Below are positions 38,945 through 49,489 of a DNA stretch of 64,000 nt, piece by piece. The DNA lies in contig QUBV01000002.1 in assembly GCA_014338185.1 (NCBI GenBank), forward strand, positions 1-64,000, given 5' to 3'. The position numbers were made by a program, and so were the translations under genes. This stretch comes from Lysobacterales bacterium. Its GTDB lineage: Bacteria; Pseudomonadota; Gammaproteobacteria; Xanthomonadales; Rhodanobacteraceae. Under the pieces are notes generated by a model that was given only the letters and a program-made list of their open reading frames with translations, made no database searches and was not told the origin of the DNA. Numbering within the stretch: the first letter of the stretch is position 1; every line of letters begins with the position of its first letter.

Positions 38945-39240
38945 ATGCAGCCATTGATCGTCGCCGAACAGGTACGCCAGGGAGTCGCGGATTTCCTGGC
39001 CACGACCTTCCCGGCAACTACGCCCGGGTTCGAGACCCTGATGGCGGATTTCCTCGCCATGCCCGGCAAGCTGGCACAGGGCCCGTATGTCAGCATCGGC
39101 CTGCCGTTCCGCAAGTACGCCGGCAAGCCGGTGTTCGACTGGCTGGGGTCCGGCTTCGTCCCGCATGCGCATCAGGCGCGCGCCTTCGAACGGCTGGTGG
39201 GTGACGAACCGAAGTCAACGCTAATCGCGACAGGCACGAT
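38945..39240 (+). pseudogene. Truncated large SF2 helicase (DUF1998-type N-terminus)
   Basis: A start at 38945 gives about 98 residues resembling the N-terminus of large DEAD/DEAH helicases of defence loci. Recognisable parts are QVRQGVADFLATTFPATTPGF, the GPYVSIGLPFRKY stretch, and HQARAFERL followed by the strand before Walker A (STLIATGT). The expected GSGKTE is missing: the sequence turns into unrelated DNA at about 39240. What remains has no ATP site and should be non-functional. The match to DruE/DrmA-type helicases is from memory of the family and is uncertain. Confidence 0.55.
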
Positions 39241-39319
39241 GACCGCTCTTCCGGCTCCAACCCCTGAAAGATCAAGAGCTCAGAGCCGGGCTGTTACACC
39301 ACGTCTGGGGACGCCACCG

Positions 39320-39414
39320 GTGCAGCATGCGCTCCTGCGCCACTTGCGGTCTGGGAACCACGTCGTACAGCGGGCTCAGCCGCCAGCCATCGTCTGCCGC
39401 ATCGAAGAGGAAGG
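39320..39414 (-). pseudogene. Inverted fragment of a second hipA-like gene
   Basis: On the minus strand this 95-bp stretch is nearly identical to bases 38585-38678 of the intact hipA-like gene (the FLFDAEGDGWRLSPLYDVV to QLAQERMLHL region). I count about six mismatches. Similarity ends sharply on both sides. It is the remains of a diverged second hipA copy in opposite orientation. Confidence 0.7.
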
Positions 39415-39487
39415 GTCCTTCCTGCCTCGCCGGCCGAAGGGCGCAGTGGACTGGCGGAGCCCGGCGAGCCGCCAGGCCCGAGTAGGG

Positions 39488-40006
39488 TCAGCGCCTTTGC
39501 AGGTCAGCAATGAACGCCTGAGTGTCGTCCGGGCTGACGATGACATCGTACGCGCCGGTTGTGGGAACGAGCACGGCTTGCCCGGCGGTTTGCAGCACGA
39601 ACACCTTTCGCCCGCCGCGCGGCTGGAACCAGCCGAGCAAGAACCCAGGCAATCCCACCCCGTTGATTCGGATGCCGAGCGCCTTGCTCAACTCTGCCGG
39701 GCCTAACGTCTCGATCGCATCGCCGCGGATGACGGATCGTGCGATCTTTTCCTTGTAGAGTCCCCCACCGATCGTCAGCTGCGTCTCGTCCGTGGCGATC
39801 TTTACCACCGCCAATTGAGCGAGCAGAAAAATCGTGAGCGGAAGCGTCAGCAGCCCGATCACCACCGGAATCTTGAAGCTGACGCTTCCCGTGGCCAAAT
39901 GCAGCGCCAGAAGAACGATCGCAACCGGCAATACCGAAACCAAAATGACGATGAATAAAATCGGCTTGAGGTTGAATGATGAGATGGCGTGTATCGTCGC
40001 GCTCAT
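39488..40006 (-). CDS. PH-domain-like membrane protein
   Basis: A 172-residue protein with two N-terminal hydrophobic segments (PILFIVILVSVLPVAIVLLAL and IPVVIGLLTLPLTIFLLAQL). A beta-rich domain follows, resembling bacterial PH domains (VKIATDETQLTIGGGLYKEKIARSVIRGDAIETL, GWFQPRGGRKVFVLQTAGQAVLVPTTGAYDVIVSPDD). Such proteins sit in the inner membrane with the PH domain in the cytoplasm. Its role in the island is unknown. Confidence 0.7.
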   Translation of the reverse strand: MSATIHAISSFNLKPILFIVILVSVLPVAIVLLALHLATGSVSFKIPVVIGLLTLPLTIFLLAQLAVVKIATDETQLTIGGGLYKEKIARSVIRGDAIETLGPAELSKALGIRINGVGLPGFLLGWFQPRGGRKVFVLQTAGQAVLVPTTGAYDVIVSPDDTQAFIADLQRR

Positions 40007-40392
40007 GATTACCTAACCTGGCGAATTCAAGCAACACTGTCGGTATGCCGCCGTGCATTGATACGTCGTTAGGATCGTCAGCGTGTGCGGAAACGAACCT
40101 TCCATTAGAGTATCGAATGCATCCATCACCCCTCCCATATAAAGACGTCAAACATGAGCAGACAAACGATATCGCTCGGGTGTTTAGATGCCTGGTGAAG
40201 GCGCTAAGCGGCGGCTTCAGGAGGCATATCCGTGGCTACCCATGAATGACTGCGGAATAAGTTTAGTACTGCGCTCGAATATCGGTGTCAATAGGGGCCT
40301 GTTCATTCTGAGAACTGGTTCCCGCCGATCCGGTGGCGTCGCTGCTACGCCACTGCCATGTGACCTCTGCCAGTAACGGGATCCGCATCAGC
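40007..40392 (+). other. AT-richer intergenic region, no gene
   Basis: About 385 bp between the divergent PH-domain and DUF262 genes. Base composition is less GC-rich than the chromosome. A TATAAA box is at 40138-40143 but without a matching -35. No credible ORF or RNA structure was seen. The promoters of both flanking genes must lie here. Confidence 0.4.
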
Positions 40393-42189
40393 ATGTCTAC
40401 GCAACGTTACTCTGTCGCACCCCATCCCATCGAGACCCTCCTCGCGTGGGTGAAGTCCGGCGAAGTGGCCATCCCGGAAATCCAGCGTCCGTTCGTGTGG
40501 GATGCAACCAAGGTTCGCAACCTGCTCGATTCGCTCTATCAGGGCTACCCTGTCGGTTACCTCATCGCGTGGCGAAACCCAACCATCCGGCTCAAGGATG
40601 GGAGCCTCGCGGCGGGCAAGCGCATCCTGATTGACGGGCAGCAGCGGGTAACCGCGCTGATGGCTGCGCTGCTCGGGCGCGAGGTACTGACCCGCAACTA
40701 TGAGACGGTTCGCATCCGCATCGCATTCAATCCGCAGGAAGAACGCTTCGAGGTGGCCAATCCGGCGATTGCCAAGGACGCTGCGTGGATCAGCGACGTG
40801 GCCGACGTGTTCGCGCCAAGTACGAGTGTGTTTCGGCTCGTGACGGAGTACTGCGAGCGCAATTCGCAGACTTCGCGTGACCAAGTGTTTGCGACGATCG
40901 AGCGCCTGCGCAAGATCGTCAACAATCATGTGGGCGTCATCGAGCTCGCCGAAGATTTGGATATCGAGACGGTTACCGAGATCTTCATACGCGTGAATTC
41001 AGCCGGAGCCGAGCTGTCGCAGGCAGATTTCGCGATGTCCAAGATCGCGGTCAACGAGAATCACGGTGGCAACCTGTTGCGCAAGGCCATCGACTACTTC
41101 TGCCATCTGGCAGCGGCACCCGAGTTCCTCAGCCGCATCGAGAAGATCGATCCGGCCTTCGCTGCATCCGAGTTCTTCCAGCAGATGCGCTGGCTCAAAG
41201 ACGTCAACGACGACATCTACGACCCAACCTATACCGACATGTTGCGCGTCGCATTCACCTCGGAGTTCAGTCGCGGCAAGCTGCAGGATCTGGTGGCCCT
41301 GCTGTCTGGCCGCAACTTCGAAACCAAACAATTCGAGGAGACGATTGCCGAAGAGTCCTTCGGCAAGCTCAAGCGCGGAGTGTTGGCCTTCATCAACAAG
41401 ACCCACTTCGACCGCATCACGATGATCCTGAGGTCGGCCGGCTTTGTGACCAGCAGCCTGATTCGTGGGCGCAATGTCGTCAATTTTGCCTACATCCTCT
41501 ATCTGCGCGGCCGTGCCGAGTCGATGCCCGCGGCCGACCTCGAACAGCTCGTGCGCCGATGGTATGCAATGTCGATCCTGCGCCGCCGCTATACCGGCTC
41601 GCCTGAGACGATGTTTGATTTCGACATTCGCCAGATCGAGGCGCGCGGCCTCGCAGACTACACGCGTTCCGTTATCGACAACGAGCTGCCAGACAGCTTC
41701 TGGACGGGAATGCTGCCGCAGCTGCTGGACACTTCATCGTCCAGCAGCCCGTACTTCATGGCTTACCAGGCCGCCCAGGTGAAGCTTGGCGACAAGGGTT
41801 TCCTGTCGCGTGACATCACGGTGCACGATCTGCTGATGAACCGCAGCGACGTCCACCATGTCTACCCGCAGAAGCATCTGAAAGGACTCGGGCTGCCGAG
41901 GGGCCGCTACAACCAGATCGCCAACTTCGTGCTTGCGCAGAGCGAAATCAACATTGCAATCGGGGCGCGCGCGCCGGAAGTCTATTTCGCCGAGATCGCC
42001 GCGCAGGTCAATGGCGGCGCGCGTCGTTACGGCGGCATTGTCGAGCCGGCCGGCCTGCGCGCAAACCTGCACATGAATTGCATCCCGGAAACGCTGCTGG
42101 ATGGCCAAGTGCCGGACTACGACGATTTCCTCGAGCAACGCCGCGTCCTCATGGCACTCAAGATCAAGCGCTGGTTCGAGTTGTTGTGA
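40393..42189 (+). CDS. DUF262 and HNH (DUF1524-like) single-chain protein, GmrSD-related
   Basis: A 598-residue protein combining both halves of GmrSD-type enzymes. The N-terminal DUF262 (ParB-like nucleotide-binding) domain has [49 protein letters not shown] and the D81-GQQR motif. It continues with [21 protein letters not shown]. The C-terminus carries an HNH-like nuclease core: [12 protein letters not shown] with His488/His489, then [26 protein letters not shown]. GmrSD cuts modified phage DNA, and other DUF262 proteins act in SspE-like or abortive defence. The start at 40393 has only a weak ribosome site. It is the most complete defence-like gene in the island. Confidence 0.88.
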   Translation: MSTQRYSVAPHPIETLLAWVKSGEVAIPEIQRPFVWDATKVRNLLDSLYQGYPVGYLIAWRNPTIRLKDGSLAAGKRILIDGQQRVTALMAALLGREVLTRNYETVRIRIAFNPQEERFEVANPAIAKDAAWISDVADVFAPSTSVFRLVTEYCERNSQTSRDQVFATIERLRKIVNNHVGVIELAEDLDIETVTEIFIRVNSAGAELSQADFAMSKIAVNENHGGNLLRKAIDYFCHLAAAPEFLSRIEKIDPAFAASEFFQQMRWLKDVNDDIYDPTYTDMLRVAFTSEFSRGKLQDLVALLSGRNFETKQFEETIAEESFGKLKRGVLAFINKTHFDRITMILRSAGFVTSSLIRGRNVVNFAYILYLRGRAESMPAADLEQLVRRWYAMSILRRRYTGSPETMFDFDIRQIEARGLADYTRSVIDNELPDSFWTGMLPQLLDTSSSSSPYFMAYQAAQVKLGDKGFLSRDITVHDLLMNRSDVHHVYPQKHLKGLGLPRGRYNQIANFVLAQSEINIAIGARAPEVYFAEIAAQVNGGARRYGGIVEPAGLRANLHMNCIPETLLDGQVPDYDDFLEQRRVLMALKIKRWFELL

Positions 42190-42208
42190 GTGCGCCGCGC
42201 GGCGCACG

Positions 42209-42508
42209 TCAGGGCAGGCGGATGCCGGACCGGATCACTACCTGGTGGGTGCCGGGTTCGCGCATCCACACGTAGGCGATCGACTCGTAGGGCAGGCACA
42301 GGGTGTGGCGTGCGGAGCGGCCGCAGAAATGGTCGCTGCCGACCGTGTCGACGCTGACGTCGAGCGGGCGGTCGGCGACCAGCTTGACATGCTGGCCTTG
42401 CAGCGACGCGAACAGCGCCTGCAGGTCGGCGCGGGCGGCGGGCGGGGGCGGCGCGGCGACGCTGGCACCGGCCAGCGTGGCGAAGAGGGTGAGGGCGATC
42501 GGGCGCAT
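42209..42508 (-). CDS. Small exported protein, unknown
   Basis: A 99-residue protein with a signal peptide (ALTLFATLAGASVA) and a mature domain of about 80 residues (LQALFASLQGQHVKLVADRPLDVSVDTVG, then two Cys in HFCGRSARHTLCLPYE). The two cysteines may form a disulfide. GC-rich and resident-like. Convergent with the DUF262 gene, with only about 20 bp between. No family recognised. Confidence 0.65.
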   Translation of the reverse strand: MRPIALTLFATLAGASVAAPPPPAARADLQALFASLQGQHVKLVADRPLDVSVDTVGSDHFCGRSARHTLCLPYESIAYVWMREPGTHQVVIRSGIRLP

Positions 42509-42610
42509 GGCAACCTCGGCGGCGGGGCCTCCACCGTAGCGCCCGCGCCAAGGCGCGGCAACATCGCGCGCGAGCGCCGGCCGGCGCCCGCGCTTCGCGC
42601 ACGGCCAGGC

Positions 42611-42642
42611 TTGACTCTGGACCATGCTCCAGGGTTTAGGCT
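42611..42642 (+). promoter_or_regulatory. MerR-type promoter and operator with 20-bp spacer
   Basis: TTGACT (42611-42616) and TAGGCT (42637-42642) are 20 bp apart, the overlong spacer used by MerR-family activators. Between them lies the dyad ACTCTGGA-ccatgc-TCCAGGGT, 8 bp per arm with one mismatch. It directly precedes the MerR-family gene and copper ATPase. Confidence 0.75.
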
Positions 42643-42670
42643 AGAGGCCTGTCCATGCGGGAGCAGCGCG

Positions 42671-43081
42671 ATGAGCGCTTACACGATCGGCAAGGTTGCG
42701 CGCGAGGCCGGAGTCGCGATCGACACCGTGCGCTACTACGAACGGCGCGCATTGTTGCCGCCACCGGCACGGCGGCTGTCGGGCTATCGCGAGTACGCGG
42801 CGGAAGACGTGCGGCGCCTGCGCTTCATCCGCCGCGCCAAGGCGCTCGGCTTTGCGCTCGAGGACATCCGCGCCTTGCTGGACCTGTCGGCCGACCACGA
42901 ACGCGGCGTGCGCGGGCTGCACGCGCGCGCGCAGGCCCGCCTCGCCGACGTCGAGGCGCGCATCACGCAACTGCAGAAGATGCGGCGCGGCCTGCGCCGG
43001 CTCGTCGATGCCTGCCCCGGCAGTGGCACGCTCGACCATTGCCCGATCCTGGCCGCGCTCGACGGCAAGGACCAGCCATGA
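42671..43081 (+). CDS. MerR-family metal-responsive regulator (CueR/HmrR-like)
   Basis: A 136-residue regulator. N-terminal winged helix-turn-helix ([29 protein letters not shown]), long dimerisation helix (residues 75-110), and a C-terminal metal loop with two cysteines ([15 protein letters not shown]). The spacing fits monovalent copper or silver sensors of the CueR/HmrR group, though zinc or lead sensors cannot be excluded. Its stop overlaps the start of the P-type ATPase (ATGA), so both are made from one message under the dyad promoter upstream. Confidence 0.88.
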   Translation: MSAYTIGKVAREAGVAIDTVRYYERRALLPPPARRLSGYREYAAEDVRRLRFIRRAKALGFALEDIRALLDLSADHERGVRGLHARAQARLADVEARITQLQKMRRGLRRLVDACPGSGTLDHCPILAALDGKDQP

Positions 43082-45441
43082 ACCACGACCACGCCAACCA
43101 CGCGGCGCGCTGCTGCGGCACGCATGCCGCCACCTCGGCTACCGCTACGCCGAGTAGCGCGCGCGATCCGGTGTGCGGCATGCGCGTGGACCCGGCCACG
43201 GCCCCGTTCAATGCCGAACACGACGGCCAGCGCTGGTACTTCTGCAACGCGCGCTGCCGCGAGCGCTTCCTCGCCGACCCGGCGCGCTACACCGGCGCTG
43301 CGCCGGCACCGGCGGCACCGCTGCCCGCGGGCACGCTCTACACCTGCCCGATGCATCCGGAGATCGAGCAGGTCGGCCCCGGCAGTTGCCCCAAGTGCGG
43401 CATGGCGCTGGAGCCGAAGGATTTCAGCGCGGGCGAGGACGATGGCGAGCTGCGCGCGGTGCGGCGCAAGAGCCTGGTCGCGGCGGCGTTCGCGCTGCCG
43501 CTGCTGCTGGTGGCGATGCTGCCGCACCTGGGCCTGTGGCATCCCTCGCCCGCGCTCGCACGCGCGCTGCGCGTCGCCGAATTGTTGCTGTCGGCACCGC
43601 TGGTACTGTGGGCCGGCGTCGACTACTACCGCCGCGGCTGGCTCGGCGTGCGCAACCGCTCGCCCAACATGTACACACTGATCGGCACCGGCGTGATCGT
43701 GGCGTTCGGCTACAGCCTCGTGGCGATGTTCGCGCCGGGCTGGTTCCCGCCCGCGATGCGCGATGCGCATGGCGCGGTCGGCGTGTACTTCGAGGCGGCC
43801 GGCGTCATCGTGGCGCTGGCCCTGCTCGGCGAGTGGCTGGAACTGCGCGCGCGCGGCAAGACCTCGGCGGCATTGCGGCGCCTGCTCGACCTCGCCCCGC
43901 CGCTCGCGCATCGCCTCGATGCAGCCGGCCGCGAGGCCGACGTCGCGCTCGACCAGGTCGGCATCGGCGACCTGCTGCGCGTGCGCCCGGGCGAGCGCAT
44001 CCCTGTCGACGGCAGCGTCACCGACGGCAGCAGCAGCGTCGACGAGTCGATGCTCAGCGGCGAACCGATCCCGGTGGAGAAGCAGTCCGGCGACCGCCTC
44101 GTCGGCGGCACGCTCAACGGCCGTGGCAGCCTGCTCATGCGCGCCGAGCGCGTGGGCCGCGACACCGTGCTCGCGCGCATCGTCGAACTGGTCGCGAGCG
44201 CGCAGCGCAGCAAGGCGCCGTTGCAGCGATTGGCCGATCGCGTGTCGGCCTGGTTCGTGCCCGCAGTGGTGGCAGTGGCGGTGCTCACCTTTTTGCTGTG
44301 GTGGTGGCTGGGCCCCGAACCGCGACTGGCCTACGCGGTGGTCAATGCGGTGGCGGTGCTCATCATCGCCTGCCCGTGCGCACTCGGCCTGGCCACGCCG
44401 ATCTCGATCATGGTGGCGAGCGGGCGCGGCGCCGAGCATGGCGTGCTGTTCCGCGATGCGGCCGCGATCGAGCGCCTCGCCCATGTCGACACGCTGGTGC
44501 TGGACAAGACCGGCACGCTCACCGAAGGGCGGCCGCGTCTGACCGACGTGGTCGCCGCGCCCGGCTTTGCGCAGGAGCAGGTGCTGGGCTGGGCCGCGAG
44601 CATCGAGGCGGTGAGCGAGCATCCGCTCGCGCATGCGGTGCTCGAGGCCGCGAGCGCGCGCGGCATCACGCCGCGGCCGGTGGGCGGGTTCGCCGCCGAA
44701 GTCGGTCGCGGCGTGCGCGGCGAGGTCGAGGGCCGCCGTATCGCGCTCGGCAACGCCGCGCTGATGCAGGCGCTGGGCGTCGCGCCCGCGGCGCTGGATG
44801 CGCTGGCCGCACCGCTGCAGGCGGCCGCGCGTTCGCTCATGTTCGTCGCGGTCGATGGCGAACTGGCCGGCGTGCTCGGCGCGCAGGACCCGCTCAAGGC
44901 CGGGGCGCGCGAGGCGCTGGCCGCGCTGCGCGCGCGCGGCGTGCGGCTGGTGATGCTCAGCGGCGACCATGCCGCGAGCGCGAATGCGGTCGGCGCCGCG
45001 CTCGGCATCGACGAGGTGCATGCGGGGCAATCGCCCGCGGACAAGGCCGCCTGGGTGCAGGCCGCGCGCGCGGCCGGCCGCCGCGTGGCCATGGCCGGCG
45101 ACGGTATCAACGACGCGCCCGCGCTGGCCTCGGCCGATGTCGGCATCGCGATGGGCAACGGCACCGACGTGGCGATGGAAAGCGCGCAGGTGACGCTGGT
45201 GAAGGGCGAACTGGGCGGCATCGTGCGCGCGCTCGGGCTGGCCCATGCCACGGTGCGCAACATCCACCAGAACCTCGCGTTCGCGTTCCTCTACAACAGC
45301 CTCGGCGTGCCGATCGCGGCCGGCGTGGCGTGGCCGTTCACGGGCTGGCTGCTCAGCCCGATGGTGGCGGCGCTGGCGATGAGCCTGAGTTCGGTGTCGG
45401 TGATCAGCAACGCGCTGCGCCTGCGCCGCACGCCGTTGTGA
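43078..45441 (+). CDS. copA: Copper-type P1B ATPase with YHS and heavy-metal-binding N-terminus
   Basis: A 787-residue heavy-metal efflux ATPase. The N-terminus has no HMA domain. It carries a His/Cys-rich start, a YHS domain ([31 protein letters not shown]) and a second metal-binding motif ([26 protein letters not shown]). Core motifs: TM metal site C432-P-C434 in [13 protein letters not shown], phosphorylated Asp476 in DKTGTLTEG, the conserved HP in [25 protein letters not shown], and the Cu-type [16 protein letters not shown] in the last helix. It pumps Cu(I), possibly Ag(I), out of the cytoplasm. The symbol is by function and subfamily naming varies. Confidence 0.92.
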   Translation: MNHDHANHAARCCGTHAATSATATPSSARDPVCGMRVDPATAPFNAEHDGQRWYFCNARCRERFLADPARYTGAAPAPAAPLPAGTLYTCPMHPEIEQVGPGSCPKCGMALEPKDFSAGEDDGELRAVRRKSLVAAAFALPLLLVAMLPHLGLWHPSPALARALRVAELLLSAPLVLWAGVDYYRRGWLGVRNRSPNMYTLIGTGVIVAFGYSLVAMFAPGWFPPAMRDAHGAVGVYFEAAGVIVALALLGEWLELRARGKTSAALRRLLDLAPPLAHRLDAAGREADVALDQVGIGDLLRVRPGERIPVDGSVTDGSSSVDESMLSGEPIPVEKQSGDRLVGGTLNGRGSLLMRAERVGRDTVLARIVELVASAQRSKAPLQRLADRVSAWFVPAVVAVAVLTFLLWWWLGPEPRLAYAVVNAVAVLIIACPCALGLATPISIMVASGRGAEHGVLFRDAAAIERLAHVDTLVLDKTGTLTEGRPRLTDVVAAPGFAQEQVLGWAASIEAVSEHPLAHAVLEAASARGITPRPVGGFAAEVGRGVRGEVEGRRIALGNAALMQALGVAPAALDALAAPLQAAARSLMFVAVDGELAGVLGAQDPLKAGAREALAALRARGVRLVMLSGDHAASANAVGAALGIDEVHAGQSPADKAAWVQAARAAGRRVAMAGDGINDAPALASADVGIAMGNGTDVAMESAQVTLVKGELGGIVRALGLAHATVRNIHQNLAFAFLYNSLGVPIAAGVAWPFTGWLLSPMVAALAMSLSSVSVISNALRLRRTPL

Positions 45442-45531
45442 CGCGGATGCGCCCGTGCGGAACGTGCCCGCCGCTGGTGCGGGCGCGACCGCGTCGGCTA
45501 CGCTCGCGGTCTTGATCGGGAGACGCCCGCG

Positions 45532-46536
45532 ATGATCGACCTGCGCAGCGATACCGTGACCCAGCCCACCGCGGCGATGCGGGCCGCGATGGCGGCCGCA
45601 GCGGTGGGCGACGACGTGTACGGCGAGGATCCGACCGTGAACGCGTTGCAGCAGCGGTTGGCGGCCGAGCTCGGGTTCGAGGCTGGCCTGTTCGTCAGCA
45701 GTGGCACGCAGGGCAATCTGTGCGCCCTGCTCGCGCACTGCCAGCGCGGTGACGAGTACCTGGTGGGCATGGACGCGCACACCTACAAGTTCGAAGCGGG
45801 CGGCGCTGCGGTACTGGGTTCGATCCAGCCGCAGCCCATCGTGCAGGACGATGACGGCAGCCTGCCGCTGGACGCGCTCGAACGTGCGCGCAAGATCGAC
45901 GATATGCACTTCGCACGCACGCGCCTGCTCGCACTCGAGAACACCTGGCACGGTCGCGTGCTGCCGCAGGACTACGTGGTCGCGGCGAGCCGATGGGCGC
46001 GCGCGCACGGGCTGGGCATGCATCTGGACGGCGCCCGCCTGTTCAATGCCGCGGTGGCGAGCGGCTGCAGTGCGCGCGAATTGGCGGCGCCGTTCGACAC
46101 CGTGTCGGTGTGCCTGTCCAAGGGCTTGGGCGCGCCGGCAGGCTCGGTGCTGCTGGGCAGCCGCGTGCTCATCGACGCCGCGCGGCGCTGGCGCAAGATG
46201 CTCGGTGGTGGCATGCGCCAGGCCGGGGTGCTGGCCGCGGCGGGACTGCATGCACTCGATCACCATCGGGCACGCCTGGTGCAGGACCACGCGCGCGCGG
46301 CGCAGCTCGCGGCCGGGCTTGCCGACATCGACGGCATCCGCGTCACCGCGCACCACACCAACATGGTGTTCATCGAGGTCGCCCGGGAGCGCCTGCAGAC
46401 GCTGGCCGCGCATCTGCACGCGCACGGCGTGCGCGCAAGCATCGGTTACCTGCCGACGGTACGGCTGGTCACGCATCTGGACATCGATGATGCCGCGATC
46501 GCGCACACGTTGGCCGCATTCCGGGCATTTGCCTGA
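45532..46536 (+). CDS. ltaE: Low-specificity L-threonine aldolase
   Basis: A 334-residue PLP enzyme that cleaves threonine and allo-threonine to glycine and acetaldehyde. Signature parts: [48 protein letters not shown] and the PLP-binding Lys197 in [17 protein letters not shown]. Length and motifs match fully. It follows the copper ATPase by 90 bp on the same strand. Confidence 0.95.
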   Translation: MIDLRSDTVTQPTAAMRAAMAAAAVGDDVYGEDPTVNALQQRLAAELGFEAGLFVSSGTQGNLCALLAHCQRGDEYLVGMDAHTYKFEAGGAAVLGSIQPQPIVQDDDGSLPLDALERARKIDDMHFARTRLLALENTWHGRVLPQDYVVAASRWARAHGLGMHLDGARLFNAAVASGCSARELAAPFDTVSVCLSKGLGAPAGSVLLGSRVLIDAARRWRKMLGGGMRQAGVLAAAGLHALDHHRARLVQDHARAAQLAAGLADIDGIRVTAHHTNMVFIEVARERLQTLAAHLHAHGVRASIGYLPTVRLVTHLDIDDAAIAHTLAAFRAFA

Positions 46537-46633
46537 GGCAAACCACGGAGCCCGGCGCGTCTTCGGCGCCGTCTCGCCAGCGCGCGCTGCGATCGTTCAC
46601 GGCCCGAGCCCCGGGCTGGTACGCAACCGGCTC

Positions 46634-47182
46634 TCAGAAGCTTGATCCGGGCTCGCGCAGGAACGCCAGTTCGGCCTCGGTCGACACACGACCGAGCGCG
46701 GCATTGCGGTGCGGATAGCGCCCGAAGCGGTCGATGATCGCCTTGTGGCGCAGCTCGAAGTCGAGGTTGTCGCGCAAGCCGAGCCGCTCGAACAGCCCCA
46801 CCGCCACCGCGTGGATGCGCGCCGATTCGCTGTGCATGTAGGGCAGGTACAGGAACAGCCGCCGCGCCGGCGGCAGGGCCTGGTCGTGGCTGGCCGCGAC
46901 CGCTTCCTGGGCGAGCGCAAGCGCCATCGGATCGGCCGCGAACGCGCGCGCGCTGCCGCGATGGATGTTGCGCGAGAACTGATCGAGCACGATCACCTCG
47001 GCCAGTCGACCAGACGCGTCGGCGCGCCACGGATACAGTTCGCCCTGCACTGCGGCCTCGTGCAGCGCGCCGAAGCGCTCGCGCAGGGCGGCGTCGAAGG
47101 CGGCATCGACGCGCCACCACTGCGCGGGTTCGACCTGTTCGAACCAGAACGCGAGCACGGTGGCGGGGGTGGCGCTGCTCAT
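46634..47182 (-). CDS. DUF924 family protein
   Basis: A 182-residue all-helical protein with the DUF924 hallmarks VLAFWFEQVEPAQWW, VIVLDQFSRNIHRGSARAFAAD, LFLYLPYMHSESA and the C-terminal FGRYPHRNAALGR. The domain is TPR-like. Function is unknown. It is convergent with ltaE. Confidence 0.9.
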   Translation of the reverse strand: MSSATPATVLAFWFEQVEPAQWWRVDAAFDAALRERFGALHEAAVQGELYPWRADASGRLAEVIVLDQFSRNIHRGSARAFAADPMALALAQEAVAASHDQALPPARRLFLYLPYMHSESARIHAVAVGLFERLGLRDNLDFELRHKAIIDRFGRYPHRNAALGRVSTEAELAFLREPGSSF

Positions 47183-47201
47183 GTGGCCATCACCTGCGCG
47201 A

Positions 47202-47408
47202 TCAGGCGTCGAGGTCGGGAATGAGGCGGCTCTCCAGCCACGCGATCATGTCCTTGAGCTTGAGCTTGCGCTTCTTCATGCGCGTGAGCTGCAACTCGTC
47301 GCAGCCGGGATCGGCGCGCAGGCGTGCGATCGCATCGTCGAGGTCGCGATGCTCGATCCTGAGTTCGGTGAGTTTGCGCACGAGCGCGGCGGGATCGTCG
47401 GAGAGCAT
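47202..47408 (-). CDS. YdcH/DUF465 small coiled-coil protein
   Basis: A 68-residue helical-hairpin protein: LTELRIEHRDLDDAIARL, then LQLTRMKKRKLKLKDMIAWLES. This is the DUF465 (YdcH) family, small abundant proteins of unknown role. Same strand as DUF924, 19 bp upstream of it. Confidence 0.88.
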   Translation of the reverse strand: MLSDDPAALVRKLTELRIEHRDLDDAIARLRADPGCDELQLTRMKKRKLKLKDMIAWLESRLIPDLDA

Positions 47409-47488
47409 GGCCGTGCGCGCAGTCTAGCAAGGTGCGGCCGCGGCGATGCGACCACGGCCAGGCGGCGCGCGGCCGAACCGCGCCCGCG

Positions 47489-49489
47489 TCAGTGGCCGCG
47501 CGCGACCTGCGTCACGTGCTCGGGGGTGAAGCCGAAGAACTCGAACAGCTGCGCCGCCGGCGCCGATTCCCCGAAGCGGTCGAGGCCGACCACGGCGCCA
47601 TCGCTGCCGACATACTTCCACCACAGCGCAGTGCAGCCGGCTTCGATCGCCACCTTGCGCACGCCGGCGGGCAGCACTTGCTCGCGCCAGGCCGCGTCCT
47701 GGCGGTCGAAGGTGGTGGTGGAGGGCATCGACACCACGCGCGTGGCGAGGCCCTGCGCATCGAGCAGTTGCTTGGCCGCGAGCGCGAGCGCGACTTCCGA
47801 GCCGGTGGCGATGAGGATGCGCTGCGGCGCGCCCGCGGCATCGGCCAGCACGTAGCCGCCGCGCGCGATGGCCTCGATCTGGGCGACGCTGCGCGCCACG
47901 AACGGCAGGTTCTGCCGCGACAGCGCCAGCGCGGTCGGCGCGTCGGCGCGTTCCAGCGCCAGCTGCCATGCCACCGCGGTCTCCACCGTATCGCAGGGGC
48001 GCCACACTTCCAGCCCCGGGATCAGGCGCAGCGACGACACCTGCTCGACCGCCTGGTGGGTCGGCCCGTCCTCGCCCAGCCCGATCGAGTCGTGGGTGAA
48101 CACGTGGATCACACGCTGGCGCATGAGCGCGCCGATACGGATCGCATTGCGGCTGTAGTCGCTGAAGGTGAGGAAGGTGCCGCCGAAGGGAATGTAGCCA
48201 CGGTGCAGCGCGATGCCGTTCATGATCGCGGCCATGCCGAACTCGCGCACGCCGTAGCTGATGTGGCGCCCGGTGCCGCCGCCGAGCAGCGACTTGGCGC
48301 CCTTCCAGTTGGTGAGGTTGGAGCCGGTGAGGTCGGCCGAGCCGCCGAGCATCTCGGGCAGTGCGGGCGCGAAGGCCTCGATCGCGAACTGGCTGGCCTT
48401 GCGCGTGGCCACGGTCTCGGCCTTGGCGTTGGCGTCGGCGACGAGCCTGGCCGCGAGCGCAGCGAAATCGGCCGGCAGCGTGCCGGCCATGCGCCGCTCG
48501 AACTCGGCGGCGGCGGCGGCATCGGCGGCGCGATAGGCGGCGAAGCGCTCGTTCCACCGGGCTTCGTGCTGCGCGCCGGCGCCGCGCGCGTCCCAGGCCG
48601 CGTAGAGGTCGGCCGGAATCTCGAACGGGCCGTAGTCCCAGCCCAGCGCCTTGCGCGTGGCGGCCAGTTCCTCGGCGCCGAGCGCCTCGCCGTGCACCTT
48701 GGCCGTGCCCGCGCGATTGGGCGCGCCGCGGCCGATCGTGGTGCGGCAGATGATGAAGCTGGGCTGGGTGGTGTTGGCCTTGGCCTGCACGATCGCGGCG
48801 TCGACGGCATCGACGTCATGGCCATCGACCGGACCGATCACCTGCCAGCCGTAGGCGCGGAAGCGCGCCGCGGTGTCGTCGGTGAACCAGCCGCGCACGT
48901 CGCCGTCGATGGAGATGCCGTTGTCGTCGTACAGCGCGATGAGCTTGCCCAGCTGCCAGGTGCCGGCCAGCGCGCAGGCCTCGTGCGAGATGCCTTCCAT
49001 GAGGCAGCCGTCGCCGAGGAAGGCCCAAGTGTGATGATCGACGATCGTGGCGCCGTCGCGATTGAACTCGGCCGCGAGCAGCTTCTCGGCCAGCGCCATG
49101 CCGACCGCGTTGGCGATGCCCTGGCCGAGCGGTCCGGTGGTGGTTTCCACGCCGGGCGCGACACCGACCTCAGGATGGCCCGGCGTCTTGGAATGGAGCT
49201 GGCGGAAGTTGCGGATCTCGTCGAGCGACAGCTCGTAGCCGCTCAGGTGCAGCAGCGCATACAGCAACATCGAGCCGTGGCCGTTGGACAGCACGAAACG
49301 GTCGCGGTCGGCCCAGTGCGGGTTGGCCGGGTTGTGGCGCAGGTGGCGCGTCCACAGTGCGACCGCGATCTCGGCCATGCCCATCGGCATGCCCGGATGG
49401 CCCGACTTGGCCTTTTCGATCGCATCGGCCGCGAGGAAACGGATCGCGTTGGCCATGCGGGCCGTGGCGGTGGTGGACACAGGACTCAT
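47489..49489 (-). CDS. tktA: Transketolase
   Basis: A 666-residue thiamine-diphosphate enzyme moving two-carbon units in the pentose phosphate pathway. Visible parts: [34 protein letters not shown], the ThDP site [18 protein letters not shown] with [32 protein letters not shown] with the catalytic Glu region, and [14 protein letters not shown]. Complete and normal in length. The ATG at 49489 gives the canonical N-terminus. Confidence 0.97.
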   Translation of the reverse strand: MSPVSTTATARMANAIRFLAADAIEKAKSGHPGMPMGMAEIAVALWTRHLRHNPANPHWADRDRFVLSNGHGSMLLYALLHLSGYELSLDEIRNFRQLHSKTPGHPEVGVAPGVETTTGPLGQGIANAVGMALAEKLLAAEFNRDGATIVDHHTWAFLGDGCLMEGISHEACALAGTWQLGKLIALYDDNGISIDGDVRGWFTDDTAARFRAYGWQVIGPVDGHDVDAVDAAIVQAKANTTQPSFIICRTTIGRGAPNRAGTAKVHGEALGAEELAATRKALGWDYGPFEIPADLYAAWDARGAGAQHEARWNERFAAYRAADAAAAAEFERRMAGTLPADFAALAARLVADANAKAETVATRKASQFAIEAFAPALPEMLGGSADLTGSNLTNWKGAKSLLGGGTGRHISYGVREFGMAAIMNGIALHRGYIPFGGTFLTFSDYSRNAIRIGALMRQRVIHVFTHDSIGLGEDGPTHQAVEQVSSLRLIPGLEVWRPCDTVETAVAWQLALERADAPTALALSRQNLPFVARSVAQIEAIARGGYVLADAAGAPQRILIATGSEVALALAAKQLLDAQGLATRVVSMPSTTTFDRQDAAWREQVLPAGVRKVAIEAGCTALWWKYVGSDGAVVGLDRFGESAPAAQLFEFFGFTPEHVTQVARGH

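Noticed and set aside
42784-46506. 1240-codon open frame on the minus strand
   Set aside because: Lies opposite the MerR regulator, copper ATPase and threonine aldolase, all intact; the product is His/Arg/Gln-rich and without domains.
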